From Winogradskyella wichelsiae (GTDB lineage Bacteria > Bacteroidota > Bacteroidia > Flavobacteriales > Flavobacteriaceae): DNA of 64,000 bases. A program made the translations under genes and the position numbers. Of this stretch, positions 16,281 to 25,853 are shown one piece after another. Every line of letters begins with the position of its first letter. Position 1 is the first letter of the stretch. Below the pieces are notes generated by a model that was not told where the DNA came from, ran no database searches, and saw only the letters and a list, made by a program, of their open reading frames with translations. The stretch is taken from contig NZ_JABFDJ010000003.1 of the NCBI RefSeq assembly GCF_013403925.1, positions 186,001 through 250,000 of the forward strand, given 5' to 3'.

Positions 16281-17672
16281 ATGAAAACGACTGCAGTTAA
16301 AAACGACATTACAACTATAAACCCTACAACCGGCAAAACCTTAACATCATATACCTATATGACAGATGAGGCGGTTAAAAATACCATTGATAAATCGCAT
16401 AAAGCATTTTTAGATTGGAAAACAAAATCTTTCGATTAGCGTGGTAAAATTATCAAAGCTATAGGTAAGGAATTACTAAATTATAAACCTGAATTGGCAG
16501 AACTTATGACCAATGAAATGGGAAAACTCCTAAAGCAGAGTCAGCAAGAAGTGGATTTATGTGCTGGTATTTGTGATTATTCCGCTGATAATGCTTCAGA
16601 ATTCCTTAAGAATGAAGAACGAAAACTACAAGATGGCAGTAAAGGCATCATTACCTACGCACCCATTGGTGTTATTTATGGTATTCAACCTTGGAATTAC
16701 CCATCGTATCAAGTTATCCGTTACACTATTACAAACCTAATGGCAGGAAATAGCATTTTATTAAAACACGCTGCCAATGTAACAGGAACAGCCAAATTAT
16801 TAGAATCTATTTTTACAGCCGCAGGATTACCAGAAGGTTTATTCAGCGTCTTACTTATAGATCACGACCAATCGGATTTAGTAATTGAGAATAAACACGT
16901 TAGAGGAATCACCTTAACAGGAAGTCCTAAAGCTGGTGAAATTATTGGTGAAAAAGCAGGAAAAGCCTTAAAGAAATCAGTCCTAGAACTAGGAAGTAAT
17001 GATGCCTATATTGTTTTAGAAGACGCTGACATAGAATTGGCAGTCAAAACATCGGTTATGGGGCGTATCTATAATAATGGCGAAACCTGTATTGCTGCCA
17101 AACGATTTGTGGTGGTTGATGCCGTCTATGATGAATTTAAAGACGCTTTTGTAAAGGCTATGGAAAACCTTAAAATGGGAAACCCTATGGATAGTGACAC
17201 CAAATTAGGCCCCATTGCAAGAGAAGACCTTAGAGACACCTTACATGAACAAGTTGAAAGAAGTATTGAAAATGGAGCGAAACTACTTTGTGGAGGTAAA
17301 ATACCAGATGGTGAAGGCTTCTTTTACCCTGCAACGGTTTTAGAAAACGTAACCAGCGGACAACCTGCTTACGATGATGAGTTATTCGGACCTGCGGCAG
17401 CATTAATAAGAGCCAAAGACGAAGCGGATGCTATGCGTATCGCTAATGATAGTCGTTTTGGACTGGGAGGAGGCATTTTCTCTAAAGACGTCGATCACGC
17501 CATTATGCTAGCCGAAAAACATTTCGATACAGGAATGGTCTTTATCAATAAATTTGGTACAGCTTATCCTAACATGCCTTTTGGTGGTGTAAAAGACTCT
17601 GGGTTTGGTAGAGAGCACGGCGGATTTGGTATGAAAGAATTTGTTAATGCAAAATCAATTATGATAGGCTAA
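16281..17672 (+). pseudogene. NAD(P)-dependent semialdehyde dehydrogenase interrupted by one TAG
   Basis: From ATG 16281 the frame encodes a complete aldehyde dehydrogenase of about 463 codons except for TAG at 16437-16439 (codon 53, in KTSFD-stop-RGKIIKAIG context). Downstream, PWNYPSYQVIR, LTGSPKAG, LELGSND (general base Glu) and NNGETCIAAKRF (catalytic Cys) are intact, as is the GGVKDSGFGREHG end. The motifs and length fit the succinate-semialdehyde dehydrogenase (GabD/Sad) group. A fragment could be made by internal initiation near 16494, but it would lack part of the NAD-binding N-terminus. Either very recent inactivation or a sequencing error is likely. Confidence 0.85.
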
Positions 17673-17722
17673 TTCATAAAGAATAGTATTTGAATAGCAT
17701 GCCTATCAATAGCGTGCATATA

Positions 17723-17752
17723 AAAAGCCCATCACTTAAGTGATGGGCTTTT
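17723..17752. terminator. Bidirectional terminator
   Basis: A perfect 30-bp palindrome (15-bp arms, centre TTAA, core GCCCATCACTT) with A-tracts and T-tracts at its ends lies between the converging dehydrogenase and cold-shock genes and can end both transcripts. Confidence 0.9.
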
Positions 17753-17774
17753 GTAACTAAGGTTAATCGTTATA

Positions 17775-17966
17775 TTAGATAACTTTTACGTTTATTGCGT
17801 TTAAACCTTTTTTGCCTTCTGTTAATTCGAATTCTACTTCATCACCTTCTCTAATCTCATCGATTAATCCAGAAATATGGACAAAATGTTCTTTGTTTGA
17901 ACCTTCTTCTGTTATAAATCCGAATCCTTTGTCATCGTTGAAGAATTTTACTGTTCCTGTACTCAT
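17775..17966 (-). CDS. cspA: Cold-shock protein
   Basis: A 63-residue single cold-shock domain with the RNP1 motif KGFGFIT (13-19) and RNP2 motif HFVHISG (27-33). It binds single-stranded RNA or DNA as a small beta barrel and acts as an RNA chaperone. The length matches the bacterial Csp family. A CAAATATA box (TAnnTTTG on the minus strand) at 18004-18011 is about 38-45 bases upstream, and the perfect palindrome at 17723-17752 ends the transcript. The gene name indicates the family; which paralogue it is cannot be told. Confidence 0.95.
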   Translation of the reverse strand: MSTGTVKFFNDDKGFGFITEEGSNKEHFVHISGLIDEIREGDEVEFELTEGKKGLNAINVKVI

Positions 17967-18003
17967 TGTATTATGTTTTATTTAATAATTACTTAATAGT
18001 TTT

Positions 18004-18011
18004 CAAATATA
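18004..18011 (-). promoter_or_regulatory. -7 element of the cspA promoter
   Basis: TATATTTG on the minus strand fits TAnnTTTG and lies 38 bases before the cspA start codon. No clear -33 TTG at the standard spacing was found. Confidence 0.5.
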
Positions 18012-18152
18012 GTGCCAATAATTGAATTTTCTAAAAAAATCTTTCGAAACACTTATAAATATAACATCATATAGTTAACAACGATGTCTAATGATGCAAA
18101 CGCACTATAGAATCGTTATTTGACTTGATATTACGATTTAAAAATCAACAAT

Positions 18153-19142
18153 CTAGCGTGCTAACTTTCTTAGCGCCACCCATTGTTTTAACATTTCTCT
18201 AGAATCTACGGCTGGATAACCCAACACTGTTTTTCCTGCAGCAACATCATTCATAACACCAGAACCAGCACCAACGGTAGCTCCAGAATGAATTGTAGTA
18301 TGATCTTTTATAGAAGCAGAACCTCCAATCATTACACCATCACCTAGCGTTACAGAACCTGCAAGTCCAGAACTTCCTGCCATAATACAAGAACGACCAA
18401 GCACACAGTTATGTGCTATTTGAACCAAATTATCAATCTTGCAACCATCTCCTAATATTGTAGAACTAAATTTACCACGATCTACACAAGAGTTTGCACC
18501 AATCTCTACGGCATTACCAATAACCACATTTCCGATATGTGGAATTTTAACTAAGCCTCTACCATCATCACTTGGGCGGTACCCAAAGCCATCAGCTCCA
18601 ATACTTACATTATTATGAAATATACAGTGGCTGCCAATCTCAGAACGTTCTCTAATAACGGTTCCAGACCAAACGACCGTATGATCTCCAATCGTCGTTT
18701 CATCTAAAATAGTAACATTAGGATAAATGGTAACGTTATTACCAAGTACAACATCTTTACCGATATAAGAACCAGCCCCAACTCTACTGCCGTCACCTAT
18801 TTTGGCTGAAGGATCAATAGTAGCCGATGGATGAATGTCAACTTCAAAATGCGGTGTTGCAGGTGTAAATGACTCTAATAATTTGGCCATTGTTAAATCG
18901 GCATTCTTAACTTTAATCAATACACGATTCTCTCCAGGTTCTAAATCAATGTTATCATTAATAATGGCTAAACTTGCTTTAGAATCTTTCCAAAGCGCTG
19001 CAAATTTACGATTACCAATAAAGGTTGCCTGATTTTCTGTTGCTTTTTGAATCTGCTCTAGTCCAGTAATTTTATGTGTTGTTGTTCCTACAACTTCGCC
19101 GTTAACAAAGGCGTTAATGTCTTCTATTGAAAGTGATACCAT
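18153..19142 (-). CDS. LpxD-like UDP-3-O-acylglucosamine N-acyltransferase paralogue
   Basis: The product is a left-handed beta-helix acyltransferase with LpxD layout: N-terminal substrate-binding part ([14 protein letters not shown]... [17 protein letters not shown]), then hexapeptide repeats and the LpxD-like [15 protein letters not shown] and [15 protein letters not shown] (active-site His in IAHN). The start is ATG 19142 (329 residues); an upstream in-frame ATG at 19178 would add 12 unlikely hydrophobic residues. It lies far from the main lpx cluster, which has its own lpxD and another LpxD-like gene, so it may acylate a different sugar. Its exact substrate is unknown. Confidence 0.85.
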   Translation of the reverse strand: MVSLSIEDINAFVNGEVVGTTTHKITGLEQIQKATENQATFIGNRKFAALWKDSKASLAIINDNIDLEPGENRVLIKVKNADLTMAKLLESFTPATPHFEVDIHPSATIDPSAKIGDGSRVGAGSYIGKDVVLGNNVTIYPNVTILDETTIGDHTVVWSGTVIRERSEIGSHCIFHNNVSIGADGFGYRPSDDGRGLVKIPHIGNVVIGNAVEIGANSCVDRGKFSSTILGDGCKIDNLVQIAHNCVLGRSCIMAGSSGLAGSVTLGDGVMIGGSASIKDHTTIHSGATVGAGSGVMNDVAAGKTVLGYPAVDSREMLKQWVALRKLAR

Positions 19143-19377
19143 TGATGTAAATAATATATATAGTTTATAAAGACACAAGGTAATATTTAAATTCGAAAAT
19201 CAAACAAAGTAATGCAATCTTCAAGTGTTGTTCTTTCTCTTAAATAATTTAGAGGTAGACTATCTATGGATTTCTACTTCAACAGGAATAACAAAATTAT
19301 ATATCGTATATATTACGACTAATTTAAAGTCTATTAAAGATAAAATCTTAATACTAAAATTACTTATTTAAATAAAA

Positions 19378-19413
19378 AAAAGAGATTAACTATAACTTTA
19401 GTTAACCTCTTTT
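19378..19413 (-). terminator. Terminator of the DEAD-box helicase gene
   Basis: 14-base arms (core GAGRTTAACT, one wobble pair) with an 8-base loop are flanked by A/T runs. It is about 40 bases beyond the helicase stop on the minus strand. Confidence 0.75.
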
Positions 19414-19451
19414 AAGTATCTATATTATAAATAATTAAATTTAAATAATCA

Positions 19452-20570
19452 TTAAATAGCTAATTCTCTAAATGTAATTCCTAATGCCGATTGAATATCA
19501 ATTACTTTCTGCATTTCTCCAGGAATAATTAAAGCAATAGATTGCCCTGTTTTACCCGCTCTTGCTGTTCTTCCACTTCTATGTGTGTAATAATCTAATT
19601 GTTCTGGTAATTGGTGGTGTAATACAAAACCTAAATTATTAACGTCAATTCCACGAGCCGAAACATCTGTTGATACTAAGATTTGAAGACTTTCATTCTT
19701 AAAAGCACGCATAACTTTATCACGGTCTTTTTGTTGCATATCACCTTCTAAAGCATCGACAGCAAAACCTTCGTTTTGTAATTGCAATGCTAAAGCTTTA
19801 GTACCTGCTTTTGTTCTACAAAAAATGATTCCTCGTTCTTCCTGACGTTTATCTAGGATACGGATAATCATATTCAACTTTTCCTTAATATTAGTATGTA
19901 TGTAATGGTGAGAAATATTTTCGTTTACCAAAGCATTTTTATTCACCTCAATCTTAATAGCATTTGGTGACATGTAAGTATTTACAATACGCTTAATTTC
20001 TTCGGGCATCGTTGCAGAAAACAACCATGTATTACGTCTTTTAGTATTATAGGCTAATATTTTGTTCAAATCTTCTTTAAACCCCATACTTAGCATTTCG
20101 TCTGCTTCATCTAAAATTAACGTTCTTACGTTAGAAATATCAACAGCACCACGTTCTACTAAATCTAGTAAACGCCCCGGTGTAGCTACTATAATATGTG
20201 TCGTTCTGGTTAAAGCTTTAATTTGTTTGTCCATCTTTTCACCTCCATAAACACCTTCTGAGAAAATCTTCTCGTCAATATATTTAGTAAAACGAAACAA
20301 TTGCTTTTGTATCTGTTGCACCAACTCTCGTGTAGGTGCAATTATTAAAGCTTGAACTTCAGAATTTTTTGTATTTATAGAATGCAAAACAGGTAGACCA
20401 AAAGCAGCTGTTTTACCTGTTCCTGTTTGAGCTAAACCAATTAAATCGGTTTTAGATGCTAATAAAATAGGAATTACTTTTTCTTGTATTTCTGTAGGGT
20501 CTACAATGTTAAGTTCTTTTAAACCTTTTATATAGGATTTATGAATCCCTAATTCTGAAAATGTTTTCAT
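19452..20570 (-). CDS. DEAD-box ATP-dependent RNA helicase
   Basis: All core SF2 DEAD-box motifs are present: Q motif (DPTEIQEKVIP), motif I AQTGTGKTA, PTRELVQQIQ, TPGRLLD, DEAD (LDEADEMLSMGF), SAT (LFSATMP), IIFCRTK, STDVSARGIDV and HRSGRTARAG. It unwinds RNA duplexes, in ribosome assembly or mRNA turnover, often cold-linked. The protein has only a short tail after the helicase core (372 residues). ATG 20570 (MKTFSELGI) is chosen because a CAAAGGTA promoter box at 20589-20596 lies within the longer reading (ATG at 20618). Confidence 0.95.
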   Translation of the reverse strand: MKTFSELGIHKSYIKGLKELNIVDPTEIQEKVIPILLASKTDLIGLAQTGTGKTAAFGLPVLHSINTKNSEVQALIIAPTRELVQQIQKQLFRFTKYIDEKIFSEGVYGGEKMDKQIKALTRTTHIIVATPGRLLDLVERGAVDISNVRTLILDEADEMLSMGFKEDLNKILAYNTKRRNTWLFSATMPEEIKRIVNTYMSPNAIKIEVNKNALVNENISHHYIHTNIKEKLNMIIRILDKRQEERGIIFCRTKAGTKALALQLQNEGFAVDALEGDMQQKDRDKVMRAFKNESLQILVSTDVSARGIDVNNLGFVLHHQLPEQLDYYTHRSGRTARAGKTGQSIALIIPGEMQKVIDIQSALGITFRELAI

Positions 20571-20588
20571 GATTTTTTTATTATGATG

Positions 20589-20596
20589 CAAAGGTA
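20589..20596 (-). promoter_or_regulatory. -7 element of the DEAD-box helicase promoter
   Basis: TACCTTTG on the minus strand fits TAnnTTTG, 19 bases before the chosen start ATG 20570. This argues against initiation at 20618. Confidence 0.55.
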
Positions 20597-20756
20597 ATTT
20601 GTACTTTGGATATTGCATTATTTAATTCCGAAAATACATACTATTATTTCAGATGTTGCTCTGTAAAGTTATTTAATAAAAATCTTCAATTCGAGTGAAT
20701 TTACGATTTAATATGAGTGAAATTAATATTGAGAATAAGAATTTTACTCAGATTTG

Positions 20757-20815
20757 TTCTCGATACACTATTTATCCCAAAAGCTATCGGGATAAAAATC
20801 ACGCGAACAGACATT
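20757..20815. repeat. Degenerate interspersed repeat of the TTCTCGATACA...GTGACG family
   Basis: TTCTCGATACACTATTT, then an inverted repeat ATCCC...GGGAT and AAAAATCACGCGAACAGACA, parallels the elements found in the his operon gaps (for example 45958-46003). A related inverted fragment may lie at about 20688-20710. Confidence 0.45.
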
Positions 20816-20849
20816 TCAATTTAAGTCTTTATGTCATTTTAAACTTCAA

Positions 20850-22400
20850 TTACCAGCTAATAGGTCGGTAATCTTTCAAGAATTTTCCAGACCAATGTTT
20901 TCCGGTATTTATACCATCAAAAAGAGGGTCCATAACACGTGCAGCTCCATCTACGATATCTAAAGGGGGTTGAAAATCGTGTAAATCTTGTTTTCTTTTT
21001 GCTAATTCTGCAGGATCTTCGTCAGTTACCCAACCCGTATCAACGGCATTCATATAAATACCTTCTTTAGCTAAACCACCTGCTGCCGTATGCGTTAACA
21101 TATTTAAAGCGGCTTTTGCCATGTTGGTATGTGGATGACGATCTTCCTTAAAGAAAGAATGAAATTTCCCTTCCATTGCAGAAACGTTAATAATGTGTTT
21201 TTGACCTGTAGGATTCTTTTTCATCACCTCAGACAAACGGTTACACAATACAAATGGCGCAACAGAATTAACCAACTGAACTTCAATCATTTCAGTCGTT
21301 TCAATTTCACCTAGTTTTAATCTCCAACTGTTGGTTTTTCTTAAATCAACTTGTTGTAAATCGGCATCCAATTCTCCTTCCGGAAAGACTTCTTGTGACA
21401 CCAAAGTATTATCAAAACTATAAGGAATTTGAGATAATTTAGCCGAAGCTCTTAAACCTATTCCTGGTTCTGGTCCATGCCAAGTTACTGGCATGTTTTT
21501 ATTAGGAGAAGCACCCGACGTTAACTCTTTTAATTCCACTAAACATTCACTATGATCATTTAGTAAATCGCGTGCAAATTTAGGCAACGCTTCAATTGGT
21601 CGTTCTTCATTTGGCATTAAATGGCTATAAAAACCAGAAGGTCTTCTAACCGTTTGTGCCGCATTATTAATAAGAATATCAAGCCTTTCGTAGCGTTGTT
21701 CTATAAAATTACAGAAAATCTCTACACTTGGTATATGTCTTAAATCTAAACCATGAATTTTTAAACGGTGTCCCCATTCTGTAAAATCTTCCTCTTTAGA
21801 AAAACGCAAGGCAGAATCTACAGGAAAACGTGTTGTTGCAATCACAGTTGCCCCACCACGCAATAACATTAAAGTAATGTGATAACCAATTTTTAAACGA
21901 GAACCTGTAATTACAGCTACTTGACCTTTAACATCTGCGGTTTGAAAACGTTTAGCGTAGTTAAAATCACCACATTCTTCACACATGGTGTCGTAAAAAT
22001 GATGCAACTTAGTAAATAACGTTTTACAAACGTAACAGTTTCTAGGTGACTCTAATTCAAATTGATCCTTCTTTTTTAAGTCGGCTTCAGGTAAAAATTT
22101 AGGAGCTACAAAGACATGAGATTCTCTTGCACTTCTAATCCCTGTTTCCTTACGAGCATTTTTATCACGAGCAGCTTGTTTTCTTTTCGCTGCTTTTTTT
22201 CCATCCTTTTTACGACGCGAAAACTCTTCTCTACTTGGGCGTGATAATAGACCCGAAGCTTTGATTAAAGCGGTACGCTGTTCTTTTGGGATTTCGAAAA
22301 TTTGATCTGTATCAGCAATTAATCGTTCTAAAATAGAAATACAACTTTCAATCTCTTTTGCTGAGATTTCTTCTGATTTATCGGATTTATCGTGGCTCAT
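20850..22400 (-). CDS. SDR-fold protein with basic N-terminus and Cys4 motif, atypical active site
   Basis: A 516-residue protein. Residues 1-120 are charged and basic ([19 protein letters not shown]). Cysteines at 122/125 and 140/143 (CYVC ... CEEC) form a probable zinc site. From about 158 a short-chain dehydrogenase Rossmann fold begins: [10 protein letters not shown] (164-172), [10 protein letters not shown], and NVSAMEGKF. The canonical YxxxK is replaced by TNMAK, so the catalytic Tyr is absent and normal SDR chemistry is doubtful. It is cotranscribed after the J-domain/KTSC gene (29-base gap). A role as a nucleotide-binding or RNA-associated protein is speculation. Confidence 0.85.
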   Translation of the reverse strand: MSHDKSDKSEEISAKEIESCISILERLIADTDQIFEIPKEQRTALIKASGLLSRPSREEFSRRKKDGKKAAKRKQAARDKNARKETGIRSARESHVFVAPKFLPEADLKKKDQFELESPRNCYVCKTLFTKLHHFYDTMCEECGDFNYAKRFQTADVKGQVAVITGSRLKIGYHITLMLLRGGATVIATTRFPVDSALRFSKEEDFTEWGHRLKIHGLDLRHIPSVEIFCNFIEQRYERLDILINNAAQTVRRPSGFYSHLMPNEERPIEALPKFARDLLNDHSECLVELKELTSGASPNKNMPVTWHGPEPGIGLRASAKLSQIPYSFDNTLVSQEVFPEGELDADLQQVDLRKTNSWRLKLGEIETTEMIEVQLVNSVAPFVLCNRLSEVMKKNPTGQKHIINVSAMEGKFHSFFKEDRHPHTNMAKAALNMLTHTAAGGLAKEGIYMNAVDTGWVTDEDPAELAKRKQDLHDFQPPLDIVDGAARVMDPLFDGINTGKHWSGKFLKDYRPISW

Positions 22401-22429
22401 AACTATATAAGGACTACTTCTACTCTAAC

Positions 22430-22879
22430 TTATGCGTCTTGAGTTTCTTTCTTAGACTTTCTGTAAGTGTACGAGTTGAAGATACTACGTCTTGCAAATC
22501 GCATTTGTTTATCTGAATTTAAAAACTTGATAAATACATTTTTAGGCACTCCAAAATATTCGTAAGTTGCCCCATCTAAAAATGTAATTTCTAATAACAA
22601 ACCTTTATGTTGAAAGTCTACAATACTAGACTGCATAATGGTTTTGGTGTATTCCTCTAAATTTGCAGCCTTAGTTTCTGGTGCAATACTTACTAGGAAA
22701 TGATAACCGTCAATAATCTCAACACTTTTTAATTCCGCTTCTTCTTGTCCTGCATCACCATCTTGAAATTTATCTGGATGCCACTCTTTTACAAGATTTC
22801 TATATGTTTTCTTTAAGGTCTTTAAATCTAGAGAACCCTCTACAGAAAAGAGTTTTTTGTACTGGTTTATGCGTTTCAT
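22430..22879 (-). CDS. J-domain / KTSC-domain protein
   Basis: Residues 1-60 contain a J-domain-like segment with the HPD motif (34-36, KEWHPDKF), the element that stimulates DnaK ATPase. Residues about 80-140 match the KTSC domain (SSIVDFQHKGLLLEITFLDG, TYEYFGVPKNVFIKFLNSDK, IFNSYTYRK), often linked to nucleic acid proteins. The protein is 149 residues. It precedes the SDR-like gene by 29 bases and follows the SF2 helicase gene by about 90 bases in the same direction, suggesting a chaperone or RNA/DNA adaptor function. This is inference. Confidence 0.8.
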   Translation of the reverse strand: MKRINQYKKLFSVEGSLDLKTLKKTYRNLVKEWHPDKFQDGDAGQEEAELKSVEIIDGYHFLVSIAPETKAANLEEYTKTIMQSSIVDFQHKGLLLEITFLDGATYEYFGVPKNVFIKFLNSDKQMRFARRSIFNSYTYRKSKKETQDA

Positions 22880-22969
22880 GTTAAGTGCTTTATTTTGAGG
22901 CGCGAAATTACGCTATTTTATTAAACTAGAGTTAATTTATTATGTTTAATAATACAACTCAATATTTCC

Positions 22970-24523
22970 TTAATCTTCAGGCGGAAACCCGTGAATTTCT
23001 TCAAACTTTTCATCAAAATTAGTTCTTAAATACGAACTTAGTTTCTTTTGATAATCATCTTTTAACCATTTTAAGAAGTTATAAGTACTTCTACTGATAC
23101 ATTTAGCATAGGTTTCTATACGTTGATTAATGTCATCTTTTAGCAATTTAGCTAAAGCCAAGGCATCGTATACATCTTCACTATTTTCAATACAGATTTT
23201 AGCATGATGTTCTATAGAGCGCTCAAGTACTACTTTTGAAGATTCACCAGCGTCTACAGCATCTTTGTAAGTTTGCTTGATATCAAAATAAGTGTCTTCA
23301 GATTTAGAGAACTCTTCTTTAACTTCGTCTGACAAATCATGCTTAAAGTTAGATTCTATTGAATCATCATCTTTAATACGATCTGCATAAAAGTTAGGAG
23401 ACTTAAATATAGTCTGCCAATCTAAATCTGCTCCCCAAGGACCAAATCGATGTAAATTATTACCTAAATCAATAGTTGTAAATTTCGATTTATTATTTAA
23501 TATACGAGATCCACGACCAATCATTTGGTAATATAGCGTTAATGATTTTGTTGCTCTATTTAATATAATGGTATCAATTGTAGGCTCATCAAAACCTGTT
23601 GTTAGAATACTTACTGAAGTTAAAATAGCATCTGGAGTCTCATGAAACCATTGCAAAATCTGCTTACGTTGTTTCTTTGTTGCCGTATTATCTAAGTGCA
23701 TTACGGGCAAATCTGCTTCTTTAAAAGCATAGTATACATTAATAGACGTATTAATACCATTATTAAAGATTAATGCCTTCTTCCCTAATGAGTGCTTTTT
23801 ATAAGCATCCACTAGCTTTTGTAACATTGAAGGGCTCGAGTACAAATCTTCTGAAGATTTTACAGTATAATCTCCATTAGAACCAACTTCTAAAGAGGTT
23901 AATCCCATATCATAAGCATACGTTTCTGCTCTAGCCAAAAACTCATTTTCTATAAGGTTTTCAATCGTTTCACCTGTAATAAGCTCATCGTAATTATCCT
24001 TCATTGGTAACTCCTTATTAGAACTTAAAGGTGTTGCAGTTACTCCTAGTATAAATGATTTTTCAAAAAACTTAAATAACTTCGTAAATGAATTGTAATG
24101 TGCCTCATCAATAATTACCAAACCAACATCAGATATATCCAAAATACCATCATTCAGTCTATTGTTTAAAGTTTCAACCATGGCTACAAAACAAGAATAA
24201 TCACCTTGATCATCTAAATTAGCCTTACTATTCACCACTTTATTAGTCACACCGAAACCATTCAACATCTTAGCTGTTTGGTTACAAAGCTCAACTCTGT
24301 GCGTCATAATTAACACCTTTTTGTTATGGTGTTTTAAATACTGACGTACCATTTCAGAGAAAATAACGGTTTTACCACCACCTGTTGGTAATTGGTAAAG
24401 TAAGTGATAATCATCACGTTCCGTATCAAACTTTTCAAAAATCTGACTTATCGCACCTTGTTGATAGTCATATAATTCTTTATCCGTTTTTTTTTCGTGA
24501 ACAGCTTCTCTTGCTTCAGACAT
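22970..24523 (-). CDS. SF2 DEAD/DEAH-box helicase
   Basis: A 517-residue superfamily 2 helicase of the type I restriction/RAD25-like branch: motif I PTGGGKTVIF (46-55), MTHRVELC, DEAH (IIDEAHYNSF), VTATPLSS, VSILTTGFDEPTID and MIGRGSRILNNKSKF. The C-terminal 130 residues are charged and helical, with no nuclease motif. It likely remodels DNA or RNA in the cytoplasm; similar stand-alone genes are common in flavobacteria. No restriction or methylase genes flank it. A TAAATTTG box lies about 31 bases upstream. Confidence 0.9.
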   Translation of the reverse strand: MSEAREAVHEKKTDKELYDYQQGAISQIFEKFDTERDDYHLLYQLPTGGGKTVIFSEMVRQYLKHHNKKVLIMTHRVELCNQTAKMLNGFGVTNKVVNSKANLDDQGDYSCFVAMVETLNNRLNDGILDISDVGLVIIDEAHYNSFTKLFKFFEKSFILGVTATPLSSNKELPMKDNYDELITGETIENLIENEFLARAETYAYDMGLTSLEVGSNGDYTVKSSEDLYSSPSMLQKLVDAYKKHSLGKKALIFNNGINTSINVYYAFKEADLPVMHLDNTATKKQRKQILQWFHETPDAILTSVSILTTGFDEPTIDTIILNRATKSLTLYYQMIGRGSRILNNKSKFTTIDLGNNLHRFGPWGADLDWQTIFKSPNFYADRIKDDDSIESNFKHDLSDEVKEEFSKSEDTYFDIKQTYKDAVDAGESSKVVLERSIEHHAKICIENSEDVYDALALAKLLKDDINQRIETYAKCISRSTYNFLKWLKDDYQKKLSSYLRTNFDEKFEEIHGFPPED

Positions 24524-24553
24524 AAATTTAGTTTCGAAGATTTAATGAAGCTG

Positions 24554-24561
24554 CAAATTTA
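24554..24561 (-). promoter_or_regulatory. -7 element of the SF2 helicase promoter
   Basis: TAAATTTG on the minus strand (CAAATTTA on plus) fits TAnnTTTG and lies 31 bases before the helicase ATG. The rest of 24562-24820 shows no gene. Confidence 0.5.
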
Positions 24562-24822
24562 CAACACTTTAGCTCACAAAAAAAGCTTCACCCCAATAGA
24601 TGCTCGATAAAATGAACTTATATTGTTTAATTGTAATATCCTTTTTTTCTTTATTGAAAGCATTGTTTTGTATGTAACAGCATTAAAAACAGATATATTT
24701 AATCTTATAGATCCTCTTTTACAGGGATTTATATTTCATCTTAAAACGACTTACAAAAACACAAAAAAATGTTAATTAACATCAGTGGTTCTCATAATAA
24801 AATGCTGACATAATATTTGTTT

Positions 24823-24830
24823 TATATTTG
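24823..24830 (+). promoter_or_regulatory. -7 element of the M23 peptidase promoter
   Basis: TATATTTG matches TAnnTTTG and lies 34 bases before ATG 24864. It overlaps the upstream in-frame TTG (24828), which argues against that TTG as the start. Confidence 0.5.
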
Positions 24831-24863
24831 CGTTTCGAACGTTATAGATTATTAATACCTTTT

Positions 24864-25790
24864 ATGAAACACCTATTTTTTTGTATTGCGTTTATATGCA
24901 TTACTTCAAGTGTATTCGCTCAGCAAGACTCACTTATCAATTCTATAAAAATTGAATTACCTCCTAATACAATTTTCACTAAAGGACTATCTTCTGACAC
25001 TGTTGAGATACCATTAGTAGAATTAAGTGCTGATACTGTAGATATTAAAGCTGAAAATTGGGATAATTTTGTTTATGATCCTTATCGTAACGATCTTCAT
25101 GCGTTTCCTTTAGAAATAAAATTTACAGATAGTACTTATACATCACCTGTCTTACATGAAAAAGTAATCACCTCGCATTATGGCTGGCGAGGAGGACGTG
25201 CACATAATGGTATTGATATTGATTTAGTTACCGGCGATTCTGTTGTTGCTATACTTGACGGTATTGTTCGATTGGCTAAATACGTCAATGGCTATGGAAA
25301 TACTGTTATTATTCGTCATTATAATGGACTAGAATCTACCTACGCGCATCTCTCTAAAATTGAAACAAAGGCCAATGATACCATCCAAAGAGGTCAATTT
25401 ATTGCAAAAGGAGGCAACACAGGAAACTCTAGAGGAAGCCATTTACATTTAGAGTTAAGTTATAAAGGTGAATCAATATATCCTGAATATCTTTTTGATT
25501 TTTCATCTAAAAATGAAATACGAACGCAACACGTATGGGTTACTCAAAAATGGACGCATGCCAGGTTCCATAGCTCTAGACATGCTAGTGAAGTCACTGT
25601 AATAGAATCTGCTGATGAGGCAGAAAAATTAGTGAAATTAGCTAAACTACCTAAATATTACGTGGTTAAAAAAGGGGATACGCTTTATGGCATTTCTAGA
25701 AAAAATAATACTTCTATAGCTGCGCTATGCAATGGCAACGCCATAAAAAAGACATCTAAATTAAAAATTGGTCAGAGATTACTTTTATAG
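24864..25790 (+). CDS. Secreted M23 peptidase with LysM domain
   Basis: ATG 24864 opens a signal peptide (MKHLFFCIAFICITSSVFAQ). Residues about 110-220 form an M23 (LytM-type) zinc peptidase: RAHNGIDIDL supplies the first His/Asp ligands and GNSRGSHLHLEL the second HxH. Residues about 263-308 are a LysM domain (YVVKKGDTLYGISRK, then KIGQRLLL) for peptidoglycan binding. It likely cleaves peptide cross-links of the cell wall or activates amidases in the periplasm. An in-frame TTG at 24828 is rejected because it overlaps a promoter box. It lies 63 bases before topB. Confidence 0.93.
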   Translation: MKHLFFCIAFICITSSVFAQQDSLINSIKIELPPNTIFTKGLSSDTVEIPLVELSADTVDIKAENWDNFVYDPYRNDLHAFPLEIKFTDSTYTSPVLHEKVITSHYGWRGGRAHNGIDIDLVTGDSVVAILDGIVRLAKYVNGYGNTVIIRHYNGLESTYAHLSKIETKANDTIQRGQFIAKGGNTGNSRGSHLHLELSYKGESIYPEYLFDFSSKNEIRTQHVWVTQKWTHARFHSSRHASEVTVIESADEAEKLVKLAKLPKYYVVKKGDTLYGISRKNNTSIAALCNGNAIKKTSKLKIGQRLLL

Positions 25791-25823
25791 TCTTAAAACC
25801 AAAATATAATTTATAAAATTCTG

Positions 25824-25831
25824 TACTTTTG
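25824..25831 (+). promoter_or_regulatory. -7 element of the topB promoter
   Basis: TACTTTTG (TAnnTTTG) lies 22 bases before the TTG start codon of topB; topB may also be read from the M23 gene. Confidence 0.5.
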
Positions 25832-25853
25832 CGCTTGCAAAAAATAAGCGAAT

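Noticed and set aside
16437-16439. TAG read as pyrrolysine or other recoding
   Set aside because: Flavobacteriaceae are not known to use pyrrolysine, there is no PylT/PylS evidence in the window, and the position is not an active-site residue.
20571-20618. N-terminal extension of the DEAD-box helicase
   Set aside because: The extra 16 residues would be translated from inside the promoter box at 20589-20596; ATG 20570 fits the family.
24828-24863. TTG start for the M23 peptidase
   Set aside because: It overlaps the TATATTTG promoter element, while ATG 24864 opens a clean signal peptide.
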